A stretch of DNA of 64,000 nucleotides from positions 895,001 through 959,000 of the forward strand of contig NZ_JAJSLX010000002.1 of NCBI RefSeq assembly GCF_021290925.1, read 5' to 3'. A program made the position numbers and the translations under genes. Source of the stretch: Sessilibacter corallicola (GTDB taxonomy: Bacteria; Pseudomonadota; Gammaproteobacteria; Pseudomonadales; Cellvibrionaceae). The stretch's first letter is position 1. Every line of letters begins with the position of its first letter. The notes below the pieces were generated by a model. It was not told the DNA's origin. It was given only the letters and a program-made list of their open reading frames with translations, and searched no databases. Positions 17,270-25,667 of the stretch are shown in pieces.

Positions 17270-19726
17270 CTATTTTTTGTACTCTTTAACTTTGGGTTTT
17301 TCAACCTTAGTTTTGATGTCGTGCATAATGTCACGAGCAACCGGACGTTCGTCTTTCTTACTTTTGAACGATTCGATTCGTGACGGAATGATTTGTCTTG
17401 GATAATGGTTGTTTTCTACGTCGACATCAGCGGTTTCCCAACCCGGATCGACTTCCACACTTTTTAGCTCTTTATCGGTAACCAATAATTTTTGTACCGC
17501 TTTAGGAGAGCGACGCCAAATTTCCGCTGGAATCATTTCGTCTTCTTGAGTGCCATCGGTGTAGGTGTAGCGTAATAAGATCGGCATAACCAGGCCGCCT
17601 AGGTTGGAGAACTCCATAACGTAGTAGTTTTTGTCTTCCTTAACGGCACGCTCTAATGCTTCTCGCTCCCAAGGTTTTAAGTCGGCCAACATTTGCTGGT
17701 ATTTATTGCGTTCTTTGTTGGTAACGATGAAGCGATCATTTTCGTCGTAGAAGTCACGAATGTCTGGGTTTTTATCAATCCAAAGCTCGCGTCCTTCGGC
17801 TTTGTTGGTCTCAACAAAACGTGAAGGTGGCTTGTCCAGTTCTTCTTTGCGGCGGCGATCAAAATCGATGTCTGGGTTTTGAGTATCTAAACGCAGTTTG
17901 TAGACTTTATCGATGGAAATGTCGACGTGATCGGTGGTGTAGAACCAGCCGTACCAGAACCAATCAAGATCGACACCTGAAGCTTCTTCCATGGTTCTAA
18001 AGAAGTCGGCAGGAGTGGGGCGCTTATACACCCAACGCTGAGCGTATTCTTTAAAGGCGAAGTCGAATAATTCTCGGCCTAAAATCACTTCGCGCAGAAT
18101 ATTCAGAGCCACAGCAGGTTTGGTGTACGCGTTCGGTCCGAGTTTTAACACGCTGTCGGATTGCGTCATGATCGGTACTTGGACATTCGATTTCATGTAA
18201 TCGACGATATCGCGAGGCTCAACTTGCCAAGGAATATTGGGATCCCATTCACGACCTGCAACACCATCGAGGAAACTGTTGATGCCTTCGTCCATCCAGG
18301 TCCATTGGCGCTCGTCAGAGTTCACCAACATAGGGAAATAAATATGACCAATTTCGTGAATCACTACGCCAATTAAAAAGCGTTTTTCTTTGAGTGTGTA
18401 GGTTCGGGTTTTGTCTTTATGCCATTTAGTGCGCGGCCCGTTAAAGGTAATCATGGGATATTCCATGCCGCCAACAGGACCGTTAACGCTCTGTGCCACC
18501 GGGTAGGGATAATCGAATGAAAAACGTGAGTACACTTCTAGTGTGTGAACAACGGCTTCGGTGGAGTATTTTTTCCAGAGATCACCGCCTTCTTTCGGGT
18601 AAAACGACATGGCCATAACTAACGGCATTTCGTCGCCGCCTTGCTGATGACCTTTCGCATCCCACATAAATTTGCGCGATGAAGACCAGGCAAAATCTCG
18701 CACGTTTTCTGCTTTAAAGCGCCAAGTTTTGGTTTTTGACGTTCCCGCTTTTTCGTTCTCAAGTGCTTCTTCAGCGGTCACGATAAATACTGGGCGTTTT
18801 GCGGTTTTCGCTTTTTCGAGGCGCTCTTTTTGTACTTTGGTTAAAACGTCGTCTGGGTTTTCCAAGGTACCGGTCGAGGAAACAATGTGATCGGCAGGAA
18901 CGGTAATAGACACATCGTAGTCACCGAATTCTAAGGTAAATTCCCCGCGTCCCAAGAATTCTTTGTTGTGCCAAGCTTCGTAATCTGAGTAAGCCGCAAC
19001 GCGTGGGTACCACTGCGCAAGTAGAAATATGTCGTTGCCGCCTTTGCGTTTGTCGTCCGGGAAGTGCTCATAACCAGCACGTGCTCTGACGGCGTCTTCT
19101 TCTAAGATATCGAAGGCAAAGTCGATATTAAAGGTAGTCGATTCACCACCGGCCAGCGGTTTAGCTAAATCCAAACGCAATTGGGCGCCATTAATAACGT
19201 AATTAAGTTCTTCACCTGAGGCGTCGGTGACAACAATCTTTTTATAGCCGGGGTTATTGTCGGCGTAAAATTGCTGGCGACGTAATTCGCCAAGGCTGAT
19301 ACCGGCAGGCTTGCTGTCTGATGCGGAACGAGTGCTGGGTCCACGTCGACCAATACCGCCGAAGGTTACGGTTTTTTCGGCGATGGAATCGGGCTTAAAG
19401 CGGTTTTGTTCAAGTTGAATCCACAAGTACTTTAATTTGTACGGAGAATTGTTGTGGTAGGTGATGACCTGTTTAGCCGACAGTGAGCGTTTGTCTTCGT
19501 CCAGGACTACATCTATTTTGTAGTCGACTTTTTGCTGCCAATACTGGACTCCGGGTTCACCTGCGGCATTGCGATAGACATTCGGGGTTGGCAGAATTTC
19601 GTCCAGTTGTCGAAATTTGTCTTCGAAGTCTCCTTTCGTTTGTTGGACAACATTCGCTGAAACTATTTGGCTAAAACTTGAGCTAATAGTTAATGTTAAT
19701 AACAATACTCGTAGTGAAAAATTCAA
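17270..19726 (-). CDS. M1 family metallopeptidase, exported
   Basis: The protein of about 818 residues is a zinc aminopeptidase-type enzyme. The zinc site HEIGH (near residue 457) is followed 18 residues later by the glutamate in WTWMDEGINSF. The substrate motif is GGMEYPMITF, a variant of the GAMEN motif. An N-terminal signal peptide (NFSLRVLLLTLTISSSFS) points to the periplasm or outer membrane. I prefer a TTG start at 19726 because gagg lies eight bases upstream and the signal peptide then begins correctly; a GTG at 19801 would add 25 residues. The charged lysine-rich C-terminal tail (about the last 100 residues) is an add-on of unknown role. Confidence 0.88.
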   Translation of the reverse strand: MNFSLRVLLLTLTISSSFSQIVSANVVQQTKGDFEDKFRQLDEILPTPNVYRNAAGEPGVQYWQQKVDYKIDVVLDEDKRSLSAKQVITYHNNSPYKLKYLWIQLEQNRFKPDSIAEKTVTFGGIGRRGPSTRSASDSKPAGISLGELRRQQFYADNNPGYKKIVVTDASGEELNYVINGAQLRLDLAKPLAGGESTTFNIDFAFDILEEDAVRARAGYEHFPDDKRKGGNDIFLLAQWYPRVAAYSDYEAWHNKEFLGRGEFTLEFGDYDVSITVPADHIVSSTGTLENPDDVLTKVQKERLEKAKTAKRPVFIVTAEEALENEKAGTSKTKTWRFKAENVRDFAWSSSRKFMWDAKGHQQGGDEMPLVMAMSFYPKEGGDLWKKYSTEAVVHTLEVYSRFSFDYPYPVAQSVNGPVGGMEYPMITFNGPRTKWHKDKTRTYTLKEKRFLIGVVIHEIGHIYFPMLVNSDERQWTWMDEGINSFLDGVAGREWDPNIPWQVEPRDIVDYMKSNVQVPIMTQSDSVLKLGPNAYTKPAVALNILREVILGRELFDFAFKEYAQRWVYKRPTPADFFRTMEEASGVDLDWFWYGWFYTTDHVDISIDKVYKLRLDTQNPDIDFDRRRKEELDKPPSRFVETNKAEGRELWIDKNPDIRDFYDENDRFIVTNKERNKYQQMLADLKPWEREALERAVKEDKNYYVMEFSNLGGLVMPILLRYTYTDGTQEDEMIPAEIWRRSPKAVQKLLVTDKELKSVEVDPGWETADVDVENNHYPRQIIPSRIESFKSKKDERPVARDIMHDIKTKVEKPKVKEYKK

Positions 19727-20036
19727 TCGGAGATCCTCTTGTTTGTAGCTCGTCTTGGTAGTTTTATCAGCGCAAGACGAATTTAAGCTTATAAACTTCA
19801 CCTATAATCGCGAAGAATATAGCGATATAACATAACTTAACTGTTTTGAAGAGATGTCAGATTAGTCAATATACGCAATAGCGATTGTGCATTTGGTCAG
19901 GAAATTAATGATCTATCAAAGAGTTACTACCGCTATCATCTACTCTAGTGAGTGTGATGAGTTACTTAATCTCAGTGAATTCGTTAAAGTATCGACATTT
20001 TTTTGATCGCAAGTCAGCGTCCCAGGCATCGAGTGA

Positions 20037-21788
20037 ATGAATCAGAAACAACCGCAAATAAAACGCCGCGAATTTTCCCAATCGTCAGCCATTCAGTTGG
20101 ATGGTTTTTCACCGTTATTAATGCGAGTTTTTGCACACCGGGGTATTACTGATCAAAGCCAATTGGATTACCGTTTAAGTAATTTGTGTTCTCCCGCCAC
20201 TATGTTGGGGGCTAAAAAAGCGGGTGAAATTCTGGCCAGCTCAATTGAAAAAGGTGAGCGGATATTAATTGTTGGTGATTTCGACGCCGATGGCGCCACC
20301 AGCAGTGCGTTAGCAACCCACGCGTTACATGCGATGGGTGCTCAATCGATCGAATATTTAGTTCCTAACCGGTTCGATTACGGTTATGGCTTAACGCCAG
20401 AAATTGTCGATGTTGCCGCCGAGAAAAACCCCGACGTTATTGTTACGGTAGACAATGGAATTTCTTCGGTAGAGGGCGTGGAGCGCGCTAATTCCTTAGG
20501 TATACGTGTGGTTGTTACCGATCACCATTTGCCGGGTAATACCTTGCCCAATGCTCAGGCGATCGTTAACCCTAACCAACCCGGTTGCAATTTTCCCGGC
20601 AAAAGCTTGGCGGGTGTTGGCGTCATTTTTTACGTGCTTTCGCAAGTTCGATCTTTATTGGATCAAAACGGTTGGTTTGAGCGACAACGAATTGAAAAGC
20701 CAAATATGGCAAATTATTTAGACCTGGTTGCTCTTGGCACCGTTGCCGATGTCGTTACCTTGGATGATCAAAATCGGCTGCTTGTTCATCAAGGCTTACA
20801 GCGAATGCGTGCTGGTCGTGTTCGACCCGGAATTCGAGCATTATTTGATGTATCAAAACGTTCCATTGAATCGGCGATTGCCTCGGATATTGGTTTTGGT
20901 GTTGCTCCTCGAATTAACGCAGCCGGGCGTTTGGACGATATGAGTCTTGGCATTCGGTGTTTACTTGCCGAAAATTACGATCAGGCCAGAGAGTTGGCGT
21001 CTGAACTGAATGATCTTAACCAAGACAGACGCGCGATCGAATCTTCGATGCAACAAGAAGCTTTAAAATCCTTAGCAGAATTAAAAAATTTGCACGAAGA
21101 TGAACAACCCTGGGGCATGTGTTTATTCAACGAACAATGGCACCAGGGGGTTATTGGTATTTTAGCGTCTCGAATTAAAGATCAGTTTCACCGCCCGGTA
21201 ATCGCCTTTGCTCAATCAGACAACAGCGATGAAATCAAAGGCTCGGCGCGGTCCATTGCAGGCATTCACATTCGCGATGCCCTAGACGCGGTAGCTACGA
21301 GTAATCCCGGGTTAATTGAAAAATTCGGTGGCCACGCAATGGCTGCGGGTTTAACCATACAAAAACATCTATTTTCCGAATTTTGCGCGGCATTTGATTC
21401 AGAAATTCGACGAGTGGCCCAGCAAGAAAATTTTACGGCACAAATTTTTTCTGATGGAGAATTAACACCCGAAGAATTTAATTTGGAAAATGCACACCAA
21501 TTGCGTAATGCTGGTCCTTGGGGGCAAAATTTTCCTGAACCCACATTTGATGGTGAATTTTTATTGTTGACCCAGCGCTTGGTTGGTGAAAAACATCTTA
21601 AAATGACAGTGGCTCCTGCATCGAATGCGCAAACGGTTATTGATGCAATTGCTTTTAACGTTAATTTACAGTGTTGGCCTGATCCTAACGTACGGCGTAT
21701 TCGTGCGGCTTATCAATTGGACGTGAACGAATTTCGGGGAAAAGAGTCAGTTCAACTGCGTATTGAATTTTTGCAAGCTCTTGAATGA
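20037..21788 (+). CDS. recJ: Single-stranded-DNA-specific exonuclease RecJ
   Basis: The 583-residue 5'-3' exonuclease acts in recombination and mismatch repair. The DHH-family motifs are visible as LIVGDFDADGATSSALATH, VTVDNGISSVEG and VVTDHHLPG, and the DHHA1 part as GHAMAAGLTIQKH. Length fits the family. The ATG follows a weak gag site. A DUF3014 gene lies 27 bp downstream on the same strand. In Pseudomonas recJ also follows thrC, so the insertion of three genes between them here is notable. Confidence 0.96.
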   Translation: MNQKQPQIKRREFSQSSAIQLDGFSPLLMRVFAHRGITDQSQLDYRLSNLCSPATMLGAKKAGEILASSIEKGERILIVGDFDADGATSSALATHALHAMGAQSIEYLVPNRFDYGYGLTPEIVDVAAEKNPDVIVTVDNGISSVEGVERANSLGIRVVVTDHHLPGNTLPNAQAIVNPNQPGCNFPGKSLAGVGVIFYVLSQVRSLLDQNGWFERQRIEKPNMANYLDLVALGTVADVVTLDDQNRLLVHQGLQRMRAGRVRPGIRALFDVSKRSIESAIASDIGFGVAPRINAAGRLDDMSLGIRCLLAENYDQARELASELNDLNQDRRAIESSMQQEALKSLAELKNLHEDEQPWGMCLFNEQWHQGVIGILASRIKDQFHRPVIAFAQSDNSDEIKGSARSIAGIHIRDALDAVATSNPGLIEKFGGHAMAAGLTIQKHLFSEFCAAFDSEIRRVAQQENFTAQIFSDGELTPEEFNLENAHQLRNAGPWGQNFPEPTFDGEFLLLTQRLVGEKHLKMTVAPASNAQTVIDAIAFNVNLQCWPDPNVRRIRAAYQLDVNEFRGKESVQLRIEFLQALE

Positions 21789-21815
21789 GTAATAAAAAAG
21801 TAAAAGGGAAAATCA

Positions 21816-22679
21816 ATGTCTGAGTTAAATAAAACATCGAATTCGGGAGTTTGGGTTTATTTACTGTTAGGGCTGTTATTGCTCTCGGGCATTTCTTATT
21901 GGATTTATTCCACCATTTTTACTGAAGAAAAAAGTGAAACTGTTGTTTCTCTTGACGTCGAAGTTCCTCAAGCGGCACAACCAATTCAATCAGACCCCAA
22001 ACCTGTGGTTGCCGAAGTTGTGGAACCAACCGAGCCCGACATTCCAGAAAAACAAACACCAGAAGTTACTGAATCGCAAGAAGAGGTCGCCGAACTGCCC
22101 GATTTAGACGGTAGCGATACCGTTGTTCGTGAGCAATTAACTCGGGTTAATGAATCGACGGATTTTTTGTTATGGCTGCAATCGCCACAATTAATCCAAC
22201 GTTGGATTACAGTTATTGATGGATTGTCTAAAGGCAATTTAATTCGTGGCATTGTTTCTGTTGAAACGCCGAAAGAGAAGTTTCCTGTAATAAAAAATGG
22301 TAAGCGATATTTTTTAGATACAAAAGGTTACGAGCGATTTAATCACTACGTCCAGTTAATTGAGTCAGTACCTGCCGAAGAGCTTGCGAATGTTTTTCAT
22401 TTCTTTCGCCCATTGTTAGAAGAGGCTTACGGGTTGTTGGGCAATAAACCGGAAAACTTGGACAATACGGTCATCAAAGCTTTAGATAATATTTTAAAAG
22501 CACCGATTTTTCCCGGTGATATTGAGCTTGTTGCAAAAACGGTGAGTTATCAATTTGCAGATGAAGAAATAGAGTCACTGTCACAACTCGATAAATTGAT
22601 GATACGAATGGGGCCAGAAAACACCGCAGCACTTCAAAAATACGCCCGTAAAGTTAAGACTCAATTATTATCGTTGTAG
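21816..22679 (+). CDS. DUF3014 family membrane-anchored protein
   Basis: A protein of 287 residues with a short cytoplasmic N-terminus and one membrane helix (VWVYLLLGLLLLSGISYWIY, about residues 13-32). A proline/glutamate-rich linker (about 45-95) is followed by a C-terminal DUF3014 domain. Matching segments are ELPDLDGSDTVVREQL, RWITVIDGLSKGN, FHFFRPLLEEAYGLLG and LDKLMIRMGPENT. The domain would face the periplasm. No function is known. It is probably co-transcribed with recJ. Confidence 0.85.
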   Translation: MSELNKTSNSGVWVYLLLGLLLLSGISYWIYSTIFTEEKSETVVSLDVEVPQAAQPIQSDPKPVVAEVVEPTEPDIPEKQTPEVTESQEEVAELPDLDGSDTVVREQLTRVNESTDFLLWLQSPQLIQRWITVIDGLSKGNLIRGIVSVETPKEKFPVIKNGKRYFLDTKGYERFNHYVQLIESVPAEELANVFHFFRPLLEEAYGLLGNKPENLDNTVIKALDNILKAPIFPGDIELVAKTVSYQFADEEIESLSQLDKLMIRMGPENTAALQKYARKVKTQLLSL

Positions 22680-23194
22680 TAATTTTACCCTGAGCAAAAA
22701 ACGAGCCTTTAATTAAAGGTTGTTGCAGTTTCGTACAAGTTTTGATTCTGTTAACACTCGATTCCTCTTTGTAGTGTTAACAATCAGTGTGGAAATCGAC
22801 GGAATATCGTACGTTTTTTTCGCTTTGAAAGTTGGTTCATTTTTGAGGTTTAACGATCCGTTAAATCTCTTGTGAATGTAATGTTAATTCATAGGATATA
22901 CAAAGGAATTCAATGTTTATATGAGGTATATACGTTATTTTTTGTAATAAAAAATTCATACTGCATTTAAAAAATTTTCATAAAACTTAGTTTTTATGCA
23001 AAAATGTTTTTAATTACCTGATTTCTATAGATAAAATATTTGTACTAATCCTTCCAGTTCTTGAGTTTGTTATCTTTTTGACAAAATTCTGTAACAATCA
23101 ATTCTTCACAAACATTTAGCGAGTCGCTAGTATTCTCCCGTGCTTACAAACTACTGTTCATACTTTAACTTGAAATAAGGTAAAAGGGGGCGGC
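22680..23194. other. AT-rich intergenic region with a perfect inverted repeat
   Basis: This 515-bp gap has no plausible gene. It contains a perfect 10-bp inverted repeat, TGTTAACACT at 22749-22758 and AGTGTTAACA at 22773-22782 with a 14-base spacer and no T-run, which looks like an operator rather than a terminator. The 3' part is very AT-rich and presumably carries the promoter of the 82-residue gene. Confidence 0.5.
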
Positions 23195-23443
23195 ATGCAA
23201 AAAATATGTCCAGATCCACTTATTTGGAATAAGATTTACGTAAAGTTAAAAAGGAATTGGGTTGAAAATGGTCAGGAAGGAACGCATCCTCCGAAACCAT
23301 TAGTTGTTGATCTCTGGGCTAACAGCACCGATTCTGAGAAAGCTGAACGTTGGCAACAAACACTTGCTTGGGCATTGGAACATCAATGTTACGCTTTGGT
23401 CACCAAAGTCGAAGATGAGCAGATGTATTCGATTGCAAGTTAA
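23195..23443 (+). CDS. Small conserved-looking protein
   Basis: An 82-residue soluble protein beginning MQKICPDPLIWNKIY. It has a strong ribosome binding site (aaggggg) in front of its ATG. The pattern PPKPLVVDLWANSTDSEKAE followed by RWQQTLAWALEHQC resembles short uncharacterised proteins I recall from Pseudomonas and relatives, in which PPKPLIL-GW--S-D-EK--RW is conserved. No motif suggests an activity. It stands alone with long AT-rich gaps on both sides. Confidence 0.7.
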   Translation: MQKICPDPLIWNKIYVKLKRNWVENGQEGTHPPKPLVVDLWANSTDSEKAERWQQTLAWALEHQCYALVTKVEDEQMYSIAS

Positions 23444-23568
23444 ATGATTCGCTGGCGACAGTGCATGGAGTTGTCAGTGACATGGACGTTGAATGGGTTA
23501 GTTGTATCATTTATTGTTGAATTAACTCATCCCATATGATTTCTAGTATTTTGTCTTAATTTATTTCT

Positions 23569-23598
23569 ATTTTTTCTTTTCTTTTCTTTTCTTTTTTC
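23569..23598. repeat. TTTTC microsatellite
   Basis: Four to five tandem copies of the pentanucleotide cttt(t) stand in a pyrimidine-rich gap between the small gene and tesA. Such tracts can vary in length by slippage, but here it is not inside a gene or at an obvious promoter spacer. Confidence 0.75.
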
Positions 23599-23712
23599 CA
23601 TTTTTCTTTTGCAGTTCCTTTTAACTTTTTATTGTTGAATTTTGTCTCTTATTTTTCTTTGTTGTAGCCTTCTTTATTGTAGCAGTTGGTAATTTAGTTT
23701 AGGTCTACAACT

Positions 23713-24387
23713 TTATTCTGAAAGATTGGGAATTAATATTTCTTTTAGGCTTGGCCATATATTTTCTAGCAACAGCGGCTGCGCGTCTTCTGTGGGGTGG
23801 ATGCCATCATCTTGCATAAGTTCAGGCTCAAGTGCGATACCTTCTAATATAAATGGAATAAATGGCACGTCATTTTTTTCTGCGACACGCACAAACACTT
23901 TTTTAAATTCGTCGGTGTAACGCTGCCCGTAATTGGGTGGAATTTCGATACCGGCTAAGATAACTTCTGAGCCCGCATTTTTCCCCAATGCAATGATCGA
24001 ATTTAAATTCGATTCCATCACTTTTAATGGATGTCCCCTAAGGCCGTCATTGCCGCCCAGTTCTACAACAATAATATCTGGAGTGTGTGCCTCGATGAGT
24101 TTTGGCAGTCTGGCAAGGCCGTCGCTGGAGGTATTACCACTGACACTGGCGTTGATGACATTGACTTCGTTGTCGTCAGAAACCGACAATAATTTCTGTT
24201 CGAGCAATGCTACCCAGCCTGCATGCGGATTTATTCCGTACCCCGCACTGATACTGTCTCCTAGGATCAACACGCTTTTGGCGTAACTGATTGTTGAAAA
24301 AAATACGGCGATGAGTGTCAGAGTCAGTGAGAAGACTCGGCGTGATGTGTCGTGCTTTGCATTGATGTTGTGGTGCATAAAATTCAT
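23713..24387 (-). CDS. tesA: TesA-type GDSL esterase/thioesterase
   Basis: A protein of about 224 residues with an N-terminal signal peptide (VFSLTLTLIAVFFSTISYA) and the SGNH/GDSL hydrolase blocks. The catalytic serine is in ILGDSISAGYG (about residue 45), followed by the block III motif VVELGGNDGLRG and the Asp/His pair in QDDGIHPTEDA. The family member TesA is a periplasmic thioesterase I/lysophospholipase L1. The ATG at 24387 is one of several possible starts (GTG at 24426, ATG at 24376) and none has a good binding site. Its divergent pairing with ybbA-ybbP is the same as in E. coli. Confidence 0.9.
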   Translation of the reverse strand: MNFMHHNINAKHDTSRRVFSLTLTLIAVFFSTISYAKSVLILGDSISAGYGINPHAGWVALLEQKLLSVSDDNEVNVINASVSGNTSSDGLARLPKLIEAHTPDIIVVELGGNDGLRGHPLKVMESNLNSIIALGKNAGSEVILAGIEIPPNYGQRYTDEFKKVFVRVAEKNDVPFIPFILEGIALEPELMQDDGIHPTEDAQPLLLENIWPSLKEILIPNLSE

Positions 24388-24956
24388 GATAATTATTGTT
24401 TGGCCGTTTATAAATACGATGATCACGCGATGTTAAACATGGATTCATGCGGCTTGTTAAAGTTCACAATTGCTTCAAGGTTCAGTTCTAATACTAAGTT
24501 AAACTCTAGGGCCTGAGCAGGCAATAATTGATGTCTTTTACTAGTTTTCAATGGCTCTCAACAACTCTTGATGGCTCTTATATGCCTTTTTACAAAGTGT
24601 ATACCAATTCAAACCTAGCAAGAGAATTGTGCGTCAAAGAGCTGAAAATACGTTTGTTCATCAAACTGGGTAAGCACTTCTATTCGTACACAATTGAACA
24701 TGGTGCTGGTTATCGATAGTACTTGTGATCGACAGTACTGGTGATCGATAAGTCTATTGAAACGGCTCATCTAAATTCACCTCAGTGGAGGGTGATTTGC
24801 TTAATGCAACAGCGTCACGGCAGTTAGTCTTAAGCAACGGTGATTTTATCGATTGACAGTGGTCAGTTGAACGGCCATTTAAGTATTATTCGTTGATATC
24901 AAAACATTAAACATTCGCCAGATTATGGAAAGCTGTTCTGGCCTAGGGAGAACCCA
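24388..24956. other. Divergent promoter region between tesA and ybbA
   Basis: About 570 bp without a convincing gene. It is unusually long for this divergent pair and includes the 16-bp tandem repeat listed separately. A 63-codon frame at 24528-24719 has no ribosome binding site or recognisable sequence and was not accepted. Confidence 0.5.
24712..24759. repeat. Tandem repeat, three 16-bp units
   Basis: Units atcgatagtacttgtg, atcgacagtactggtg and atcgataagtctattg follow each other directly. The first two differ at two positions and the third is more diverged. Confidence 0.75.
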
Positions 24957-25667
24957 TTGCACATTATTGAAGCACGAAATATCAATAAAACTGTCCGCTC
25001 CGTCGATGGCGATCTAACGATTATTGAGAGTTTGGATTTAAATGTCGAAGAAGGAACAAGCATTGCCATCGTGGGTGCCTCGGGTTCAGGGAAATCGACC
25101 TTACTGGCCTTATTGGCGGGTCTTGATGTGCCAAGCTCGGGCCAGATAAAACTCGCCGGAGACGACATCACGAGCATGGACGAAGAAGGGCGGGCGCAGG
25201 TCAGAGCAAAAAGTGTTGGCTTTGTGTTTCAGTCGTTTCAACTTCTCCCTGGCTTATCCGCGCTTGAAAACGTTATGTTGCCGCTGGAATTACACGGTGT
25301 CGCCGATGCGGGCGGCCGGGCGAAAACCTACCTAGAACGCGTTGGCTTGAGCCATCGTATCAACCACTATCCCAAGCAGCTATCCGGCGGTGAGCAACAA
25401 CGTGTTGCGATTGCCAGAGCCTTCGCCAGTGAGCCCAAGGTTCTGTTTGCCGACGAACCAACCGGCAATCTCGACAGCGCCACTGGCCTGAAAGTTATTG
25501 AATTGTTGTTTGACCTCAACGTTGAGCAGAAAACTACGCTGGTATTGGTGACGCATGAACAGCGTCTGGCGGATCGATGTCAGCGACAAATTACGCTGTC
25601 TGCAGGTGACGTGGTTTCTGACTTAAACAGCAGCAACGCCGCAATCGGATTGGAGCTTAGCGAGTGA
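24957..25667 (+). CDS. ybbA: ABC transporter ATP-binding protein YbbA
   Basis: A 236-residue ATPase of the LolD/MacB type. The Walker A motif is GASGSGKST, the signature LSGGEQQRVAIARAF, and Walker B VLFADEPTGNLDS. The start is TTG with gggagaa upstream. The stop overlaps the start of ybbP by four bases (gtga), so the two are translationally coupled. With YbbP it forms a type VII-like ABC complex whose substrate is not established; the fixed link to tesA suggests an envelope lipid or hydrophobic-compound role, which is an inference. Confidence 0.93.
   Translation: MHIIEARNINKTVRSVDGDLTIIESLDLNVEEGTSIAIVGASGSGKSTLLALLAGLDVPSSGQIKLAGDDITSMDEEGRAQVRAKSVGFVFQSFQLLPGLSALENVMLPLELHGVADAGGRAKTYLERVGLSHRINHYPKQLSGGEQQRVAIARAFASEPKVLFADEPTGNLDSATGLKVIELLFDLNVEQKTTLVLVTHEQRLADRCQRQITLSAGDVVSDLNSSNAAIGLELSE

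Noticed and set aside
23569-23598. Phase-variation tract (TTTTC repeats)
   Set aside because: The tract is neither in a coding frame nor in a promoter spacer that I can identify, so an on/off switch is not supported.
24528-24719. 63-codon frame in the tesA/ybbA gap
   Set aside because: No ribosome binding site, no recognisable sequence, and it lies next to a tandem repeat in a promoter region.
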